In this document: positions 34,930 through 46,230 of the stretch, piece after piece
Numbering within the stretch: position 1 is the first letter of the stretch
Layout of the letters: the number at the start of each line of letters is the position of its first letter
NCBI RefSeq assembly: GCF_963678635.1
Contig: NC_087066.1
Location: forward strand, 66,437,277-66,501,276
Direction: 5' to 3'
Length of the DNA: 64,000 nucleotides
Origin: Symsagittifera roscoffensis
Lineage: Eukaryota; Xenacoelomorpha; Acoela; Convolutidae
Notes under the pieces: model-generated
The model's database searches: none
What the model was told of the DNA's origin: nothing
What the model saw: the letters and a program-made list of their open reading frames with translations, nothing else
Program-made: the position numbers and the translations under genes

Positions 34930-36326
34930 GTTTAAAGGAAAGAAATCAGTGATCGCATCACAGTAATTGACTTCTTCCTCAACCCAGTGGGTAGTTTCAG
35001 ACTGTATTTGATTCGATCTAAAATTTGGTGATTGAGATCGCGTTGACTCTCGACTGTTATTGCTATTATAGCTTCCAGTGTTATATGGTCGACCTCTAGG
35101 GTTACTATTGAATTGCCTATTTTCTTGGTCGTAGAACTGTTTAGCAACTTGTTCATTTTCTCTGAATTTAGTTTCTCTAGGGTACCTATCATCATAGGTT
35201 TCGGGCCTTTTGGTATTGAAAGACGATTGTGCATTAGCCTTTTGGAAATTGTTTCCGTTGTAGTTATAATTTTGGCGAATGCCATAGTTATTTTGGCTAG
35301 GATTTGAATTGTTAGTAGTTCTGTTTTGGTTATCCCAAAACCGGTTGCTTGGCCAGGGTTATTCTGGTTAGGGAAGTTATTCGGTCTTCGATTTCGCTTA
35401 TAATCGGTTTCAAATAAAACTCTTTGTTCATTTTTTGTTGTGAGCTCTTTTCGCAACTTATTTACTTGATCCTGAACTTCCTTTTTTGAACATCTAGATA
35501 TAGAATGTCCATTCATTCTGCAATATTCGCAGAATCGTGTACTGTTTGGTCTTCCCTTGATGTCAGGGTGACGTCGTTGTAATGAAGTCTGGTCATTGAT
35601 TGCACTAACTTCTTGATTCTTGATCAATTTGGTTAGTTCTTTAATTTGAGTTTCTAATGAAGTCATTTTATCCGTTGTTGACTTATTAGCAGGATCAGTA
35701 GCAACAATGAATGTTAGATCCTTAGTGATTACATGATTTGTGAATTGATCCCAATTCGAGTTTGGATGCTCTATCGTGTATTCATGAGCTTTTTGTTTAA
35801 GGGCTAGAGGTCTTAGTCCCTTAATTGAAAAATCAATATACTTTTGACTCCTTTGTCTGGTTTGTATAGTTTTCTCAGCATTTTGAGCAGCTTCATCAGC
35901 ATGAACTGTTACATCAATTTTTTCGGGCCATCCTCTATCTACAGAAGATTTGATTCTGTGGAAATAATTTTTTATTAATTCACCATCTTGGCGAGCTGCA
36001 TTTTCAGCATCAATTCTATGTTTGAACTGATCTCGTCCATCAGTGAATCAGTTTAGGAAGAGATCTTTGAGTTGTGCCCATGTGGTAGCATTGGTTACAT
36101 TGTCATTGAACCATTCAAGAGATGTATCAGTTAACAATGATCCGAATAGGGATCGTTGTCTGCTATCATAGCTGCGTCGAGCATCATTATCAGCAGGTCT
36201 TTGACCTATTGAGAAAATAATTTTGTTTTCAACTGAATTCCAAAAAGCTGTAGCTTTTTGGTTCGGATCGTTTCTCAAAAATGTCATTAAAGACAAGTTG
36301 GGATGGGATATCGGGGTATCAGCCAT
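34924..36326 (-). pseudogene. Gag polyprotein with CCHC zinc knuckle, broken
   Basis: Structural protein of the virus-like particle, about 467 codons. The start is ATG at 36326 (MADTPISHPNLSLM). The capsid-like N-part includes FWNSVENKIIFSIGQRP and LEWFNDNVTNATTWAQLKDLF. An in-frame TGA lies at 36048-36050; the frame continues after it with FTDGRDQFKHRID. A nucleocapsid CX2CX4HX4C knuckle, CEYCRMNGHSISRC, is at 35490-35531. The C-terminal third is Asn/Gln/Arg-rich. Near 35352-35354 this copy lacks one base that the second copy retains (GGCC versus GGGTC), which shifts the frame of the Asn-rich tail. The true tail frame ends at the TTTAAAC heptamer. Confidence 0.85.
34930..34936 (-). promoter_or_regulatory. 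-1 ribosomal frameshift heptamer TTTAAAC at the gag-pol junction
   Basis: In sense the end of gag reads ...TTC CCT-type codons, then T TTA AAC, one more codon and TAA (34924-34926). TTTAAAC is a canonical slippery heptamer with the correct zero-frame phasing. A -1 slip leads exactly into the Pol frame that carries the protease. The stop lies only one codon after the heptamer. I did not fold the downstream RNA for a pseudoknot. Confidence 0.7.
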
Positions 36327-36547
36327 TTTGTATTTAGTTTAAAACTTGAAAAGAAAGATAGAAAAGTTTATAAATTTGTTTAGAAAACTTAAATTTCCGA
36401 TTTGGAAATTTATTACTTCTCTTTATTTGTAAGAGAAATTTCAACAAATCTTCAGTTTGAGAATTGGATTCTTTGCTTTTTATCTCTTTTTGAGACTAGC
36501 AATTTTAGCGAATTTTTAGAAGGTGTGCCTCACTGGTCGCACCTATT
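36327..36547 (-). other. Element leader and candidate primer-binding site
   Basis: The 220-base leader between the 5' LTR and gag has no ORF. Directly after the LTR the sense strand reads AATAGGTGCGACCAGTGAGG (about 36528-36547). Its complement ends in CGCACC, like a tRNA acceptor end, so it is the likely primer-binding site. The first bases do not match a perfect TGG, and I cannot name the tRNA. Confidence 0.4.
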
Positions 36548-37218
36548 TATTCTGAGCTAGCAACACTATGTGCGCCGGACAAAACGCTTGCTAGGAATAA
36601 AGGGTTCTTTCTACTTTCTATCTTAGAAAGTAAATCTAAAATTCGCAGAGAAATATTTTATTAGAAAAGAAGTTAGTATGAATTTACAGCAAGGTGCCTT
36701 TTGACTCAGTATTTATTTTAAGGGTGAGATTAGAGATATTTTACTGAGAATGGATATTATTTTAGAGAATGGTTGGGGTGGTTGAAGAGAGTAGTGTTGG
36801 TATTTGGTGAGATTTTGTTGGAGTATTAGAGAGGTAGGTGGTGGTGTTAGAAGAGATTTTGTTGGGTATGAGTTCCCGTAGTTTTGAGCTTCTATTTATA
36901 CTCAGATGGGAAATCGTACCACTTTTCGTATCAAATGAGAAGTGACTTCTTAACTTCGTATTCTCTATTCGTACATTCGTATTTTACGAAAAGAATGTTT
37001 CGTATGCTCGTATTTTACGAGAGCAATTGTTATTATTTGCATTGAACGAGAATAGCCGTTTCAATTCTCAATGCTCAAAACCTTATACGAATTATTCCAA
37101 AAGCATTTCCCTTCCTTTTGCAAGGGAATAAAAACATATTTGTTTTGTGGTGGCGGCGTCACACTTTGTGAGCGCAATGAAATATTTCATGTTTCTGTTT
37201 CTATTTGAAATCAGAACA
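36548..37218 (-). repeat. 5' LTR of the retrotransposon
   Basis: 671-bp LTR matching 23953-24625 and 41653-42323. It begins TATTCTGAGCTAGC at the gag side and ends AAATCAGAACA on the plus strand. Directly after it comes satellite GTAACGACGATTC, the right half of the target site. It contains the TATA box at 36892-36901 and AATAAA at 36712-36717 in sense. Confidence 0.93.
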
Positions 37219-38076
37219 GTAACGACGATTCAAGCAATGAGTAAAGAAAAAAGCAATGATCTGTTTTTGTGGTAAAAATTGTCAAAACCAACTGGTCTTA
37301 ATTCTAATCAATTTTCTGTACAACGGCTTCATCGCTAACTCCAAATTTTGAAAAAATCAGAAAATCAATTAATCTCGAACAGCAAAAATCTGGAAAGTTA
37401 TTTTCTAGGACTTGAATTTAATAGTCGGGTTTTTTTCGATTATTTCAGTTGAATTTTTATCATTTTTCTTGGCTTGGAAAAGGGGTGAGTTAAACAAATT
37501 TAGTTATCAGTAATTTTTGTGTCAGAAAACCTCAAAAAAATCTAAGAATGTGGATGAGTGTTTTTATGACAACCACCTATCACCGCCAGAAACAAAAAGA
37601 TAGTACTCGAAAAATGATCAGCAAAAAAGTGCTTCTCAAGTTTACAGAAACTTGTTTTTGCTTCATTTGGTTAGAAAAAATTAGTTTTGTCCGATTTTAA
37701 TCTCAATCCACTTTAAGCGAAACATCAATGAAACTAAGTATATCTTGGAAATCAGGTAGTTAAGTTTTAAAGACGATTTTTTTGTTTGAATTTCTCTTGA
37801 AGTGACCTGGGTGGTTAAACATTAAATTAGGAATCACAATTATGTAGTGCAACCGTGAGTTCTACCATAGTATTATAGTTGTCCATTTTCTTTTAATTTT
37901 TTTTGCACAAAATAAGTTATGCAGAGCGAATTGAAAAATTTTCATTAAGTAGTATGAGAATGCTTGGAAGTTTTTGAAAGAACCTTTTCCAAAGGTTTTT
38001 TTTGAAAGTTTTTGAAAGAACCGGCCAGAGGTTATTTGACGATTTCCAGCTGTTTTGTCATATTTCTCAGTATCAG
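37219..38076. repeat. Satellite between the two element copies
   Basis: Long-unit satellite, including CAACGGCTTCATCGC near 37320, TCAATCCACTTTAAGCG near 37706 and GTGCAACCGTGAGTTCTACC near 37846. The first 450 bases match the sequence after the third LTR (42324-42770). The last part holds a small local duplication (TTTTTGAAAGAACC twice near 37970-38020). It then breaks into pol sequence at about 38077. Confidence 0.85.
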
Positions 38077-40228
38077 TTTTTTTGATGTCTATGATTACAG
38101 TATCATTACACTGCTCTTGCATAATCGTTTCAACATCTAAAATTGCTTTTTTAGCAAAGTCAGTCATTTTTGCTATTAGTTCAAGAGAATCTGATTTATT
38201 CTCTTCAGATTGGAGACTTAGGGGTTCAATTAATTTCATAGATCTTGTTTTGGTAGCAAACTCAGTTTTTGCTTTAACCAGATCGTTGAGAAGGTTGTTC
38301 TCAACATTGCCTTCATATAAGTCAAGCCATTCTGAATTTTCCAAAGGATCATCAAGTGCAGATATGTCATCTGGGATTTCTTCATAAATGTTTTCATTGT
38401 TTATATCTGGTATAGATAGTCGTTTGATTTGGTTGATTTGTTTGCCAAATCGGAAGAAATCTGTTATATGTTGAATCGCACTACAAGATTCCTCAAAATA
38501 TTCTGGAGCATCTTCAATGCTGAAGTCTCCTCTGTCACTGATATTAATTAATTTCTTTTTCCCACCTTGCACTTGAGCAATGACTGGGTAGCAATCGTTT
38601 TGAAATATGTTATTATCGTCTTTGTGGAGTACGAATAACATAATTGTTCTCCATTGTCTAGGATGAACTTTATATCATTCGGAATAGTTTTGTGTTCAAG
38701 TTGATAGGTTTTGATATCAGCGATGGGTACATTTCGGCTCAATAAGTCAGGAAAGGCTAGGTTTGAACCTGGGGTATAGATTAATTTCAAATTGCTGAAT
38801 TTTGTCAATACGACTTAGTATTTTAAAAATCTATACGAAAGTTGTCCTTTTCTGGGCCATAAGAAGAGAATAGGTCTGTGATCACAGTATAGGTTTAGAG
38901 GAAAGGGTGAACCTATAATGTAGAATTCATAGGTTTGCAAAGCAGATTTTATTCCACATAGTTCACGATGTTGAGTAGACATTTTCTGCTCGGCCTTATC
39001 AAAGACTCTAGAATTGGCAGAAACAATTCTTTTCCCTTCAGGAAGGTCTTGGATGAGTATGAGGAGTCGGCGTGAATGTGGAATGGGTAGTTTACATTAG
39101 GTATTACATTTGAAATATCATGACAGAATTTGTCTTTCAGTTTTTGAAAAACCTCTTAATGACATGGTAGCCATTGAAACTTATCGTTACTGTTTGCCAG
39201 TTCATATAGACACTTTGCGTCTACGTGAAAATTGATGATGTATGTGCTGTAGAATCCCATGACGCCTAATACTCCTAGAACTTCTGTTTTTGATTCAGGG
39301 GATTTCAATTTTTTCATGTCATCGATTCGTGAAGCGATTGGAGAAAGACCATCCTTAGAGACAACATGGCCTATAAATTTAACTTTTCTTAGAAAGAAAA
39401 AAGTTTTATCAGGGGCAGCTTTTAAGTTAGCTTTCCGTAAAAGAGAATGATATTCTCGAATTGTGTCAAACATTTCATTTTTATTTTGACTCTGTAACAG
39501 AGTGTCGTCTATGTAAGTAATTGCTTTTTTTCTTTAATGAGGGCCCGAAGGCATATCTCATTAGTTTACTGAAGAAATTTGGAAGTGGCTTCAAGCCATA
39601 GAAACCAACTTGGTAGGTATATTGTCTACCACCTACAATAAAGCTTGTTAATTTCTGGGCCTGATCTGTTAGAGGTACTTGATGGTAGGCGCAAGAGAGA
39701 TCACTACTTGTGAAGTATGATCCGTTTATTCTGGTCATGAGAACTTGTAGTGGTTCTAATGGCCAACTGCAATTGCTAGTATCTGTGATTGAGTTTAGAT
39801 ACCTAGACTCCAAGACCAACTTAACGTAGTCTTTTTTTGGAAGAATGATGACTGGGTTTACGAACCATGAGTTCATATCATCTTTTTCATTTAGTTCTCT
39901 GACTATGCCTGCTTGGATTAGTTCATCCATTAATTTGTCCAAATTATCTTTTAGATGGACTGGGATTTTACTAGGTCGTTGCTTTTTGAACGTTGCGTCC
40001 TTTTTGAGTGGTATATGGAATTTATGTTTTGTTTTTCCAATATCATATTTGTGATGAGAATAAACATATTGGTCCTCTATCAACATTTGAATTAGATCTG
40101 CAAACTCATCGACCGATATATCACTCTGTGTGAAATCGAAGTCAGATAGGAATTTAATAGTAGTTTCGATTTTTTCCAAAGTACTACTATTGTATTTATC
40201 AATTGAGGAGTATTGGGTAAGCGTTTCG
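38077..40228 (-). pseudogene. Pol fragment of the second copy (RT, RNase H, connection)
   Basis: In sense: the end of the RT N-terminal linker (IKFLSDFDFTQSD), an intact RT core with SYFTSSDLSCAYHQVPL, the A7 frameshift (39525-39531), YIDD, the thumb, broken RNase H, then the connection (TPGSNLAFPDLLSRN) to ECNDTVI-type sequence at 38080. It then runs into satellite in frame for some distance, which is accidental. A further frameshift is near 38640. Compared with the first copy it keeps TCG instead of the TAG stop before the connection. Confidence 0.85.
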
Positions 40229-41429
40229 GGTTACTATTGAATTGCCTATTTTCTTGGTCGTAGAACTGTTTAGCAACTTGTTCATTTTCTCTGAATTTAG
40301 TTTCTCTAGGGTACCTATCATCATAGGTTTCGGGCCTTTTGGTATTGAAAGACGATTGTGCATTAGCCTTTTGGAAATTGTTTCCGTTGTAGTTATAATT
40401 ATGGCGAATGCCATAGTTATTTTGGCTAGGATTTGAATTGTTAGTAGTTCTGTTTTGGTTATCCCAAAACCGGTTGCTTGGGTCAGGGTTATTCTGGTTA
40501 GGGAAGTTATTCGGTCTTCGATTTCGCTTATAATCGGTTTCAAATAAAACTCTTCGTTCATTTTTTGTTGTGAGCTCTTTTCGCAACTTATTTACTTCAT
40601 CCTGAACTTCCTTTTTTGAACATTTAGACATAGAATGTCCATTCATTCTGCAATATTCGCAGAATCGTGTACTATTTGGTCTTCCCTTGATGTCAGGGTG
40701 ACGTCGTTGAAATGAAGTCTGGTCATTGATTGCACTAACTTCTTGATTCTTGATCATTTTGGTTAGTTCTTTAATTTGAGTTTCTAATGAAGTCATTTTA
40801 TCCGTTGTTGACTTATTAGCAGGATCAGTAGCAACAATGAATGTTAGATCCTTAGTGATTATATGATTTGTGAATTGATCCCAATTCGAGTTTGGATGCT
40901 CTACCGTGTATTCATGAGCTTTTTGTTTAAGGGCTAGAGGTCTTTTTTGACTCCTTTGTCTGGTTTGTATAGTTCTCTCAGCATTTTGAGCAGCTTCATC
41001 AGCATGAACTGTTACATCAATACTTTCGGGCCATCCTCTATCAACAGAAGATTTGATTCTGTGGAAATAATTTTTTATTTATTCACCATCTTGGCGAGCT
41101 GCATTTTCAGCATCAATTCTATGTTTGAACTGATCTCGTCCATCAGTGAATCAGTTTAGGAAAAGATCTTTGAGTTGTGCCCATGTGGTAGCATTGGTTA
41201 CATTGCCATTGAACCATTCAAGAGATGTATCAGTTAACAATGATCCGAATAGGGATCGTTGTCTGCTATCATAGCTGCGTCGGGCATCATTATCAGCAGG
41301 TCTTTGACCTATTGAGAAAAGAATTTTGTTTTCAACTGAATTCCAAAAAGCTGTAGCTTTTTGGTTCGGATCGTTTCCCAAAAATCTCATTAAAGACAAG
41401 TTGGGATGGGATATTGGGGTATCAGCCAT
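40229..41429 (-). pseudogene. Gag fragment of the second copy
   Basis: Starts at ATG 41429 like the first copy and shares its in-frame TGA (41151-41153). It has an additional TAA near 41080, where a GAATTAATA sequence has become GAATAAATA. The CCHC zinc knuckle CEYCRMNGHSMSKC is intact (about 40620-40661). The Asn-rich tail is in the original frame here (DPSNRFWDNQNRTTNNSN) because this copy kept the base lost in the first. It ends at the deletion junction near 40229, where it is fused out of frame to RT. Confidence 0.82.
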
Positions 41430-41652
41430 TTTGTATTTAGTTTAAAACTTGAAAAGAAAGATAGAAAAGTTTATAAATTTGTTTAGAAAACTTAAATTTC
41501 CGATTTGGAAATTTATTACTTCTCTTTATTTGTAAGAGAAACTTCAACAATTCTTCAATTTGAGAATTGGATTCTTTGTTTTTTATCTCTTTTTGAGACT
41601 TTAGCAATTTTAGCGAATTTTTAGAAGGTGTGCCTCACTGGTCGCACCTATT

Positions 41653-42323
41653 TATTCTGAGCTAGCAACACTATGTGCGCCGGACAAAACGCTTGCTAGG
41701 AATAAAGGGTTCTTTCTACTTTCTATCTTAGAAAGTAAATCTAAAATTCGCTGAGAAATATTTTATTAGAAAAGAAGTTAGTATGAATTTACAGCAAGGT
41801 GCCTTTTGACTCAGTATTTATTTTAAGGGTGAGATTAGAGATATTTTACTGAGAATGGATAATATTTTAGAGAATGGTTGGGGTGGTTGAAGAGAGTGGT
41901 GTTGATATTTGGTGAGATTTTGTTGGAGTATTAGAGAGGGAGGTGGTGGTGTTAGAAGAGATTTTGTTGGGTATGAATTCCCGTAGTTTTGAGCTTCTAT
42001 TTATACTCAGGTAGGAAATCGTACCACTTTTCGTATCAAATGAGAAGTTACTTCTTAACTTCGTATTCTCTTTTCGTACATTCGTATTTTACGAGAAGAA
42101 TGTTTCGTATGCTCGTATTTTACGAGAGGAATTGTTATTATTCGCATTGAACGAGAATAGCCGTTTCAATTCTCAATGCTCAAAACGTTATACGAATTAT
42201 TCCAAAAGCATTTCCCTTCCTTTTGCAAGGGAATAAAAACATATTTATTTTGTGGTGGAGGCGTCACACTTTGTGAGCGCAATAAAATATTTCATGTTTC
42301 TGTTTCTATTTGAAATCAGAACA
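41653..42323 (-). repeat. LTR of the second copy (5' LTR)
   Basis: 671 bp, closer to the LTR at 36548 than to the one at 23953. For example, both have GCGCCGGAC near the start and GTAACGACG as right flank. TATA box at 41997-42006, AATAAA at 41817-41822. Confidence 0.92.
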
Positions 42324-45300
42324 GTAACGACGATTCAAGCAATGAGTTAAAAAAAAAGCAATGATCTGTTTTTGTGGTAAAAATTTTCAAACACCAACTG
42401 GTCTTAAATCTAAACAATTTTCTGTACAACGGCTTCATTGCTAACTCCAAATTTTGAAAAAAGCAGAAAATCAATTAATCTCGAACAGCAAAAATCTGCA
42501 AAGTTATTTTCTAGGACTTGAATTTAATAGTCGGGTTTTTTTCGATTATTTCAGTTGAATTTTTATCATTTTTCTTGGCTTGGAAAAGGGGTGAGTTAAA
42601 CAAATTTAGTTATCAGTAATTTTTGTGTCAGAAAACCTCAAAAAAATCTAAGAATGTGGATGAGTTTTTTTATGACAACCACCTATCACCGCCAGAAACA
42701 AAAAGATAGTACTCGGAAAATGATCAGCAAAAAAGTGCTTCTCAAGTTTACAGAAACTTGTTTTTGCTTTAATTGATTAGAAAAAATCACTAATGTTCGA
42801 TTCTTTTCTCAATCCAGTTTAAGCGAAACATCAAGAAAACTAAGTAAAACTTGGAAGTCATGTTCTTAAAAATCCCAAGACTGGAACTTTTTTGTTTGAA
42901 CTTCTCTGGAAGTGACCTGGCGATTCAATTCTAATTCAAGAATCACAATAATGAAGTGCAATCCTGAATTCTACGATAGTATTTTTTTCAGTTTTTGCTA
43001 GTTTTTTTTCGCTCAAAATACATAATTTGCTGAACAAATTGAACAGTTCTCAAAAAGTAGAATGGGAAGTTCTTGAAAGAATCTTTTTTGAAGGGTGTTC
43101 GTTTTCTCAAATTTCTTTCAGCTGGAAGAAGTTATTTGATACAATTCCGGCTGTTTTTTAACAATTCTCATTTAGAAACCTAAACTCTAGGGTTAACATT
43201 TCTCAACGGTTTTTATGTTGAGCTCAAACTGTTGCTAGTAGGGTTATAACAAAGCTTTAAGCAAGGAAAACAGGAAAAAAATAATTGTCTCTGAATTTTC
43301 ACGGAAAGTTATCTGACAGCAACTGAATTTAAAATTAATCAGTGTTTTGTATGACGGCTTCCTCGTTCAACCCATATCAAAAAAAGCAAAATAAAAACGT
43401 TTAGTCTCAGGCAGCAAAAAACTCAAAAGTTAGTTTAGAGGCCTCGTTTTTTTGGGTTTTTTATTGATAATTATTGTTCAAACTCTATCAATTTTCTTGG
43501 CTTGGATGGAAAAAAGATTCGAAAAAGTTTCGCAACCAGTGGTTTTTGTGTCAGAAAACCTCAAACAGGAAAAAAATCTAAGACTGTGGTTAAATTTTTT
43601 TTATGACATTCACTTTTCACCTCAAGAAACCAACAGTACTTGAATAAAGATATTTAAAAAAATACTCCTGAAGTTTCTGGAAACTTGCTTTTGCTTTAAT
43701 TGATTAGAAAAAATCACTGATGTCCGATTCTTTTCTCAATCCAGTTTACGCGTATCCTCAAGAAAGCTTAGTAAAACTTCGAAGTCAGGTTTTTAAAAAT
43801 CCCAAGACTGGAACTTTTTGTCCGACTTCTTCTCAATCCAAATCAATGGAAAACACCAAGAAACTAAGTAAAACTTGGAAGTCAGGTGTTTAAAAAACTC
43901 CAACACTAAAATTTTTTGTTTAAAATTCCAAGACAGTGACTTGGTGATTAATTCCTAATCTAAGGCTCACATTTAGGAAGTGCAATTATAATTTCTACGA
44001 AACAGTTTTTTTCAGCTTTTGTTCGTTTTTTTCGCACAATATAAATTATGCCAAATAAATTGATTAATTTTCAGAAAGTAGTATGGAACCTTTTTGAAAT
44101 AAACTTATTCAAAGAGTGGATTCGCTCAAACTTCTTACAGCTGTAAGTAGTTATTTGATAAAATTCTGACTGTTTTTATACAATTCTCAATCAGAAACCT
44201 AACTTTTTGAATCAAGAAATTTCACTGATTTTTTTTATCTTGAGCTCAAACGTTTGCAAGAAGAGTTATAACAAAGATTTCAGCAACGAAAACATGAAAA
44301 AAATTAATTGTCTCTGAATTTGTAAGAAAGTTATCTGACAGCAACTGAATTTAAATCTAATCAATGTTTTGTACGACGGCTTCCTCTTTCAATCCATATC
44401 AAAAACGCAAAATAAAAACATTTAACCTCAGGCAGCAAAAATTTCAAAATTAAGGTTGAGACCACGTTTTTTTCGGGTATTTTATTGATAATTTTTGTTC
44501 AAATTATCAGTTTTCTTGGCTTGAATGGAGAAAAGAATTGAAAAAATTTCTTAACCAGTGTTTTTTGTCAGAAAACCTCAAACAGGAAAAAAAATCTAAG
44601 ACTATGGTTGAATTTATTTTATGACATTCACTTTTCACTTCGAGAAACCAACAGATAGTACTTGGATAAGGATACGCAAAAAATGCTCCTGAATTTTCTG
44701 GAAATTGCTTTTGCTTTAATTGATTAGGAAAAATCACTTTTGTCCAATTCTTTTCTCAATCCAGTTTAAGCGAAACATCAAGAAAACTAAGTAAAACTTA
44801 AAAGTCATGTTCCTAAAAATCCCAAGACTGGAACTTTTTGTTTGAACTTCTCTGGAAGTGACCTGGCGATTAAATTCTAATTCAAGAATCACAATTACGA
44901 AGTGCAATCCTGAATTCTACGATAGTATTTTTTCAATTTTTGCTAGTTTTTTTTTTCGCTCAAAATATCTTTTTTGCTGAACAAATTGAACAGTTCTCAA
45001 AAAGTAGAATGGGAAGTTCTTGAATAAATTTTTTTCGAAGGGTGTCGATTTTCTCAAATTTCTTTCAGCTGGAAGAAACTATTTGATAAAAAAGCGGCTG
45101 TTTTTTAACAATTATCAATTAGAAACCTAAACTCTAGGGTTAACATTTCTCAACGGTTTTTTTATGTTGAGCTCAAACTGTTGCTAGTAGGGTTATAACA
45201 AAGCTTTAAGCAGAAACAGGAAAAAATTTGTCTCTTAGTTTCTAAGGGAAGTTATCTAACACCAACTGATTTTAAATCTAGTCAGTGTTTTGTATGACGG

Positions 45301-46230
45301 CTTCCTCGTCCAATGCAAATAAAAAAGCAGAAAAACAGGTAGTCTCTAATAGCAAAAATTTCACAAGGTAAATTCGAGGTCTCGACTTTATTATTCGCGT
45401 ATCTTATCGATATTTTTAGTTAAAAATTCATAAATTTATTTGAGTTGGCTGAAAGAAAAGTATTGAACAAATTCGGTAACAGCATTTTTTGTGTCAGAAA
45501 ACCTGAATTACGAAAAAAACTAAGACTATGGTTGAATTTATTTTATGACATTCACTTTTCACTTCGAGAAACCAACAGATAGTACTTGGATAAGGATACG
45601 CAAAAAATGCTCCTGAATTTTCTGGAAATTGCTTTTGCTTTAATTGATTAGGAAAAATCACTTTTGTCCAATTCTTTTCTCAATCCAGTTTAAGCGAAAC
45701 ATCAAGAAAACTAAGTAAAACTTAAAAGTCATGTTCCTAAAAATCCCAAGACTGGAACTTTTTGTTTGAACTTCTCTGGAAGTGACCTGGCGATTAAATT
45801 CTAATTCAAGAATCACAATTACGAAGTGCAATCCTGAATTCTACGATAGTATTTTTTCAATTTTTGCTAGTTTTTTTTTTCGCTCAAAATATCTATTTTG
45901 CTGAACAAATTGAACAGTTCTCAAAAAGTAGAATGGGAAGTTCTTGAATAAATTTTTTTCGAAGGGTGTCGATTTTCTCAAATTTCTTTCAGCTGGAAGA
46001 AGTTATTTGATAAAAAAGCGGCTGTTTTTTAACAATTATCAATTAGAAACCTAAACTCTAGGGTTAACATTTCTCAACGGTTTTTTTATGTTGAGCTCAA
46101 ACTGTTGCTAGTAGGGTTATAACAAAGCTTTAAGCAGAAACAGGAAAAAATTTGTCTCTTAGTTTCTAAGGGAAGTTATCTAACACCAACTGATTTTAAA
46201 TCTAGTCAGTGTTTTGTATGACGGCTTCCT
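42324..46230. repeat. Array start with a 924-bp tandem duplication
   Basis: The first 450 bases repeat the flank of the 5' LTR at 37219. Type C-like units follow with boxes near 43349 and 44373, then type D near 45294. A 924-base segment beginning CTAAGACTATGGTTGAATTT occurs at about 44597 and again at about 45521. It ends at 46230 in a type D box cut at CGGCTTCCT and joined to TCTGCAAAGATTGG of a type E unit. Confidence 0.83.

Larger units (their letters stand above)
23953..37218 (-). mobile_element. Ty3/gypsy LTR retrotransposon with env and extra genes, degraded
   Basis: A 13.3-kb element on the minus strand, long for this class. Order in its sense direction: 5' LTR, gag, -1 frameshift site, protease, macro domain, reverse transcriptase, RNase H, acidic connection, integrase, a gene on the opposite strand, env, a small acidic ORF, 3' LTR. 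RT-RNase H-integrase order and the YIDD motif place it in Ty3/gypsy (Metaviridae). An envelope makes it retrovirus-like. Ends are TGTTCTG and CAGAATA in sense. The LTRs differ by several percent by eye, so it is not recent. Stops and frameshifts in gag, pol and env and a damaged integrase mean this copy cannot be autonomous. Confidence 0.93.
38077..42323 (-). mobile_element. Second, truncated copy of the retrotransposon (segmental duplicate)
   Basis: Corresponds to 31281-37218 of the first copy. It lacks the integrase, antisense gene, env and 3' LTR, because it begins inside the connection segment at a break into satellite. An internal deletion of about 1668 bp (equivalent to 33431-35098) removes the protease, the linker and the macro domain, with a couple of bases of microhomology at 40229. 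A 28-bp deletion lies in gag near 40947. The right LTR joins satellite at exactly the same position and with the same flank as the first copy, so the two descend from one insertion. Confidence 0.9.
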
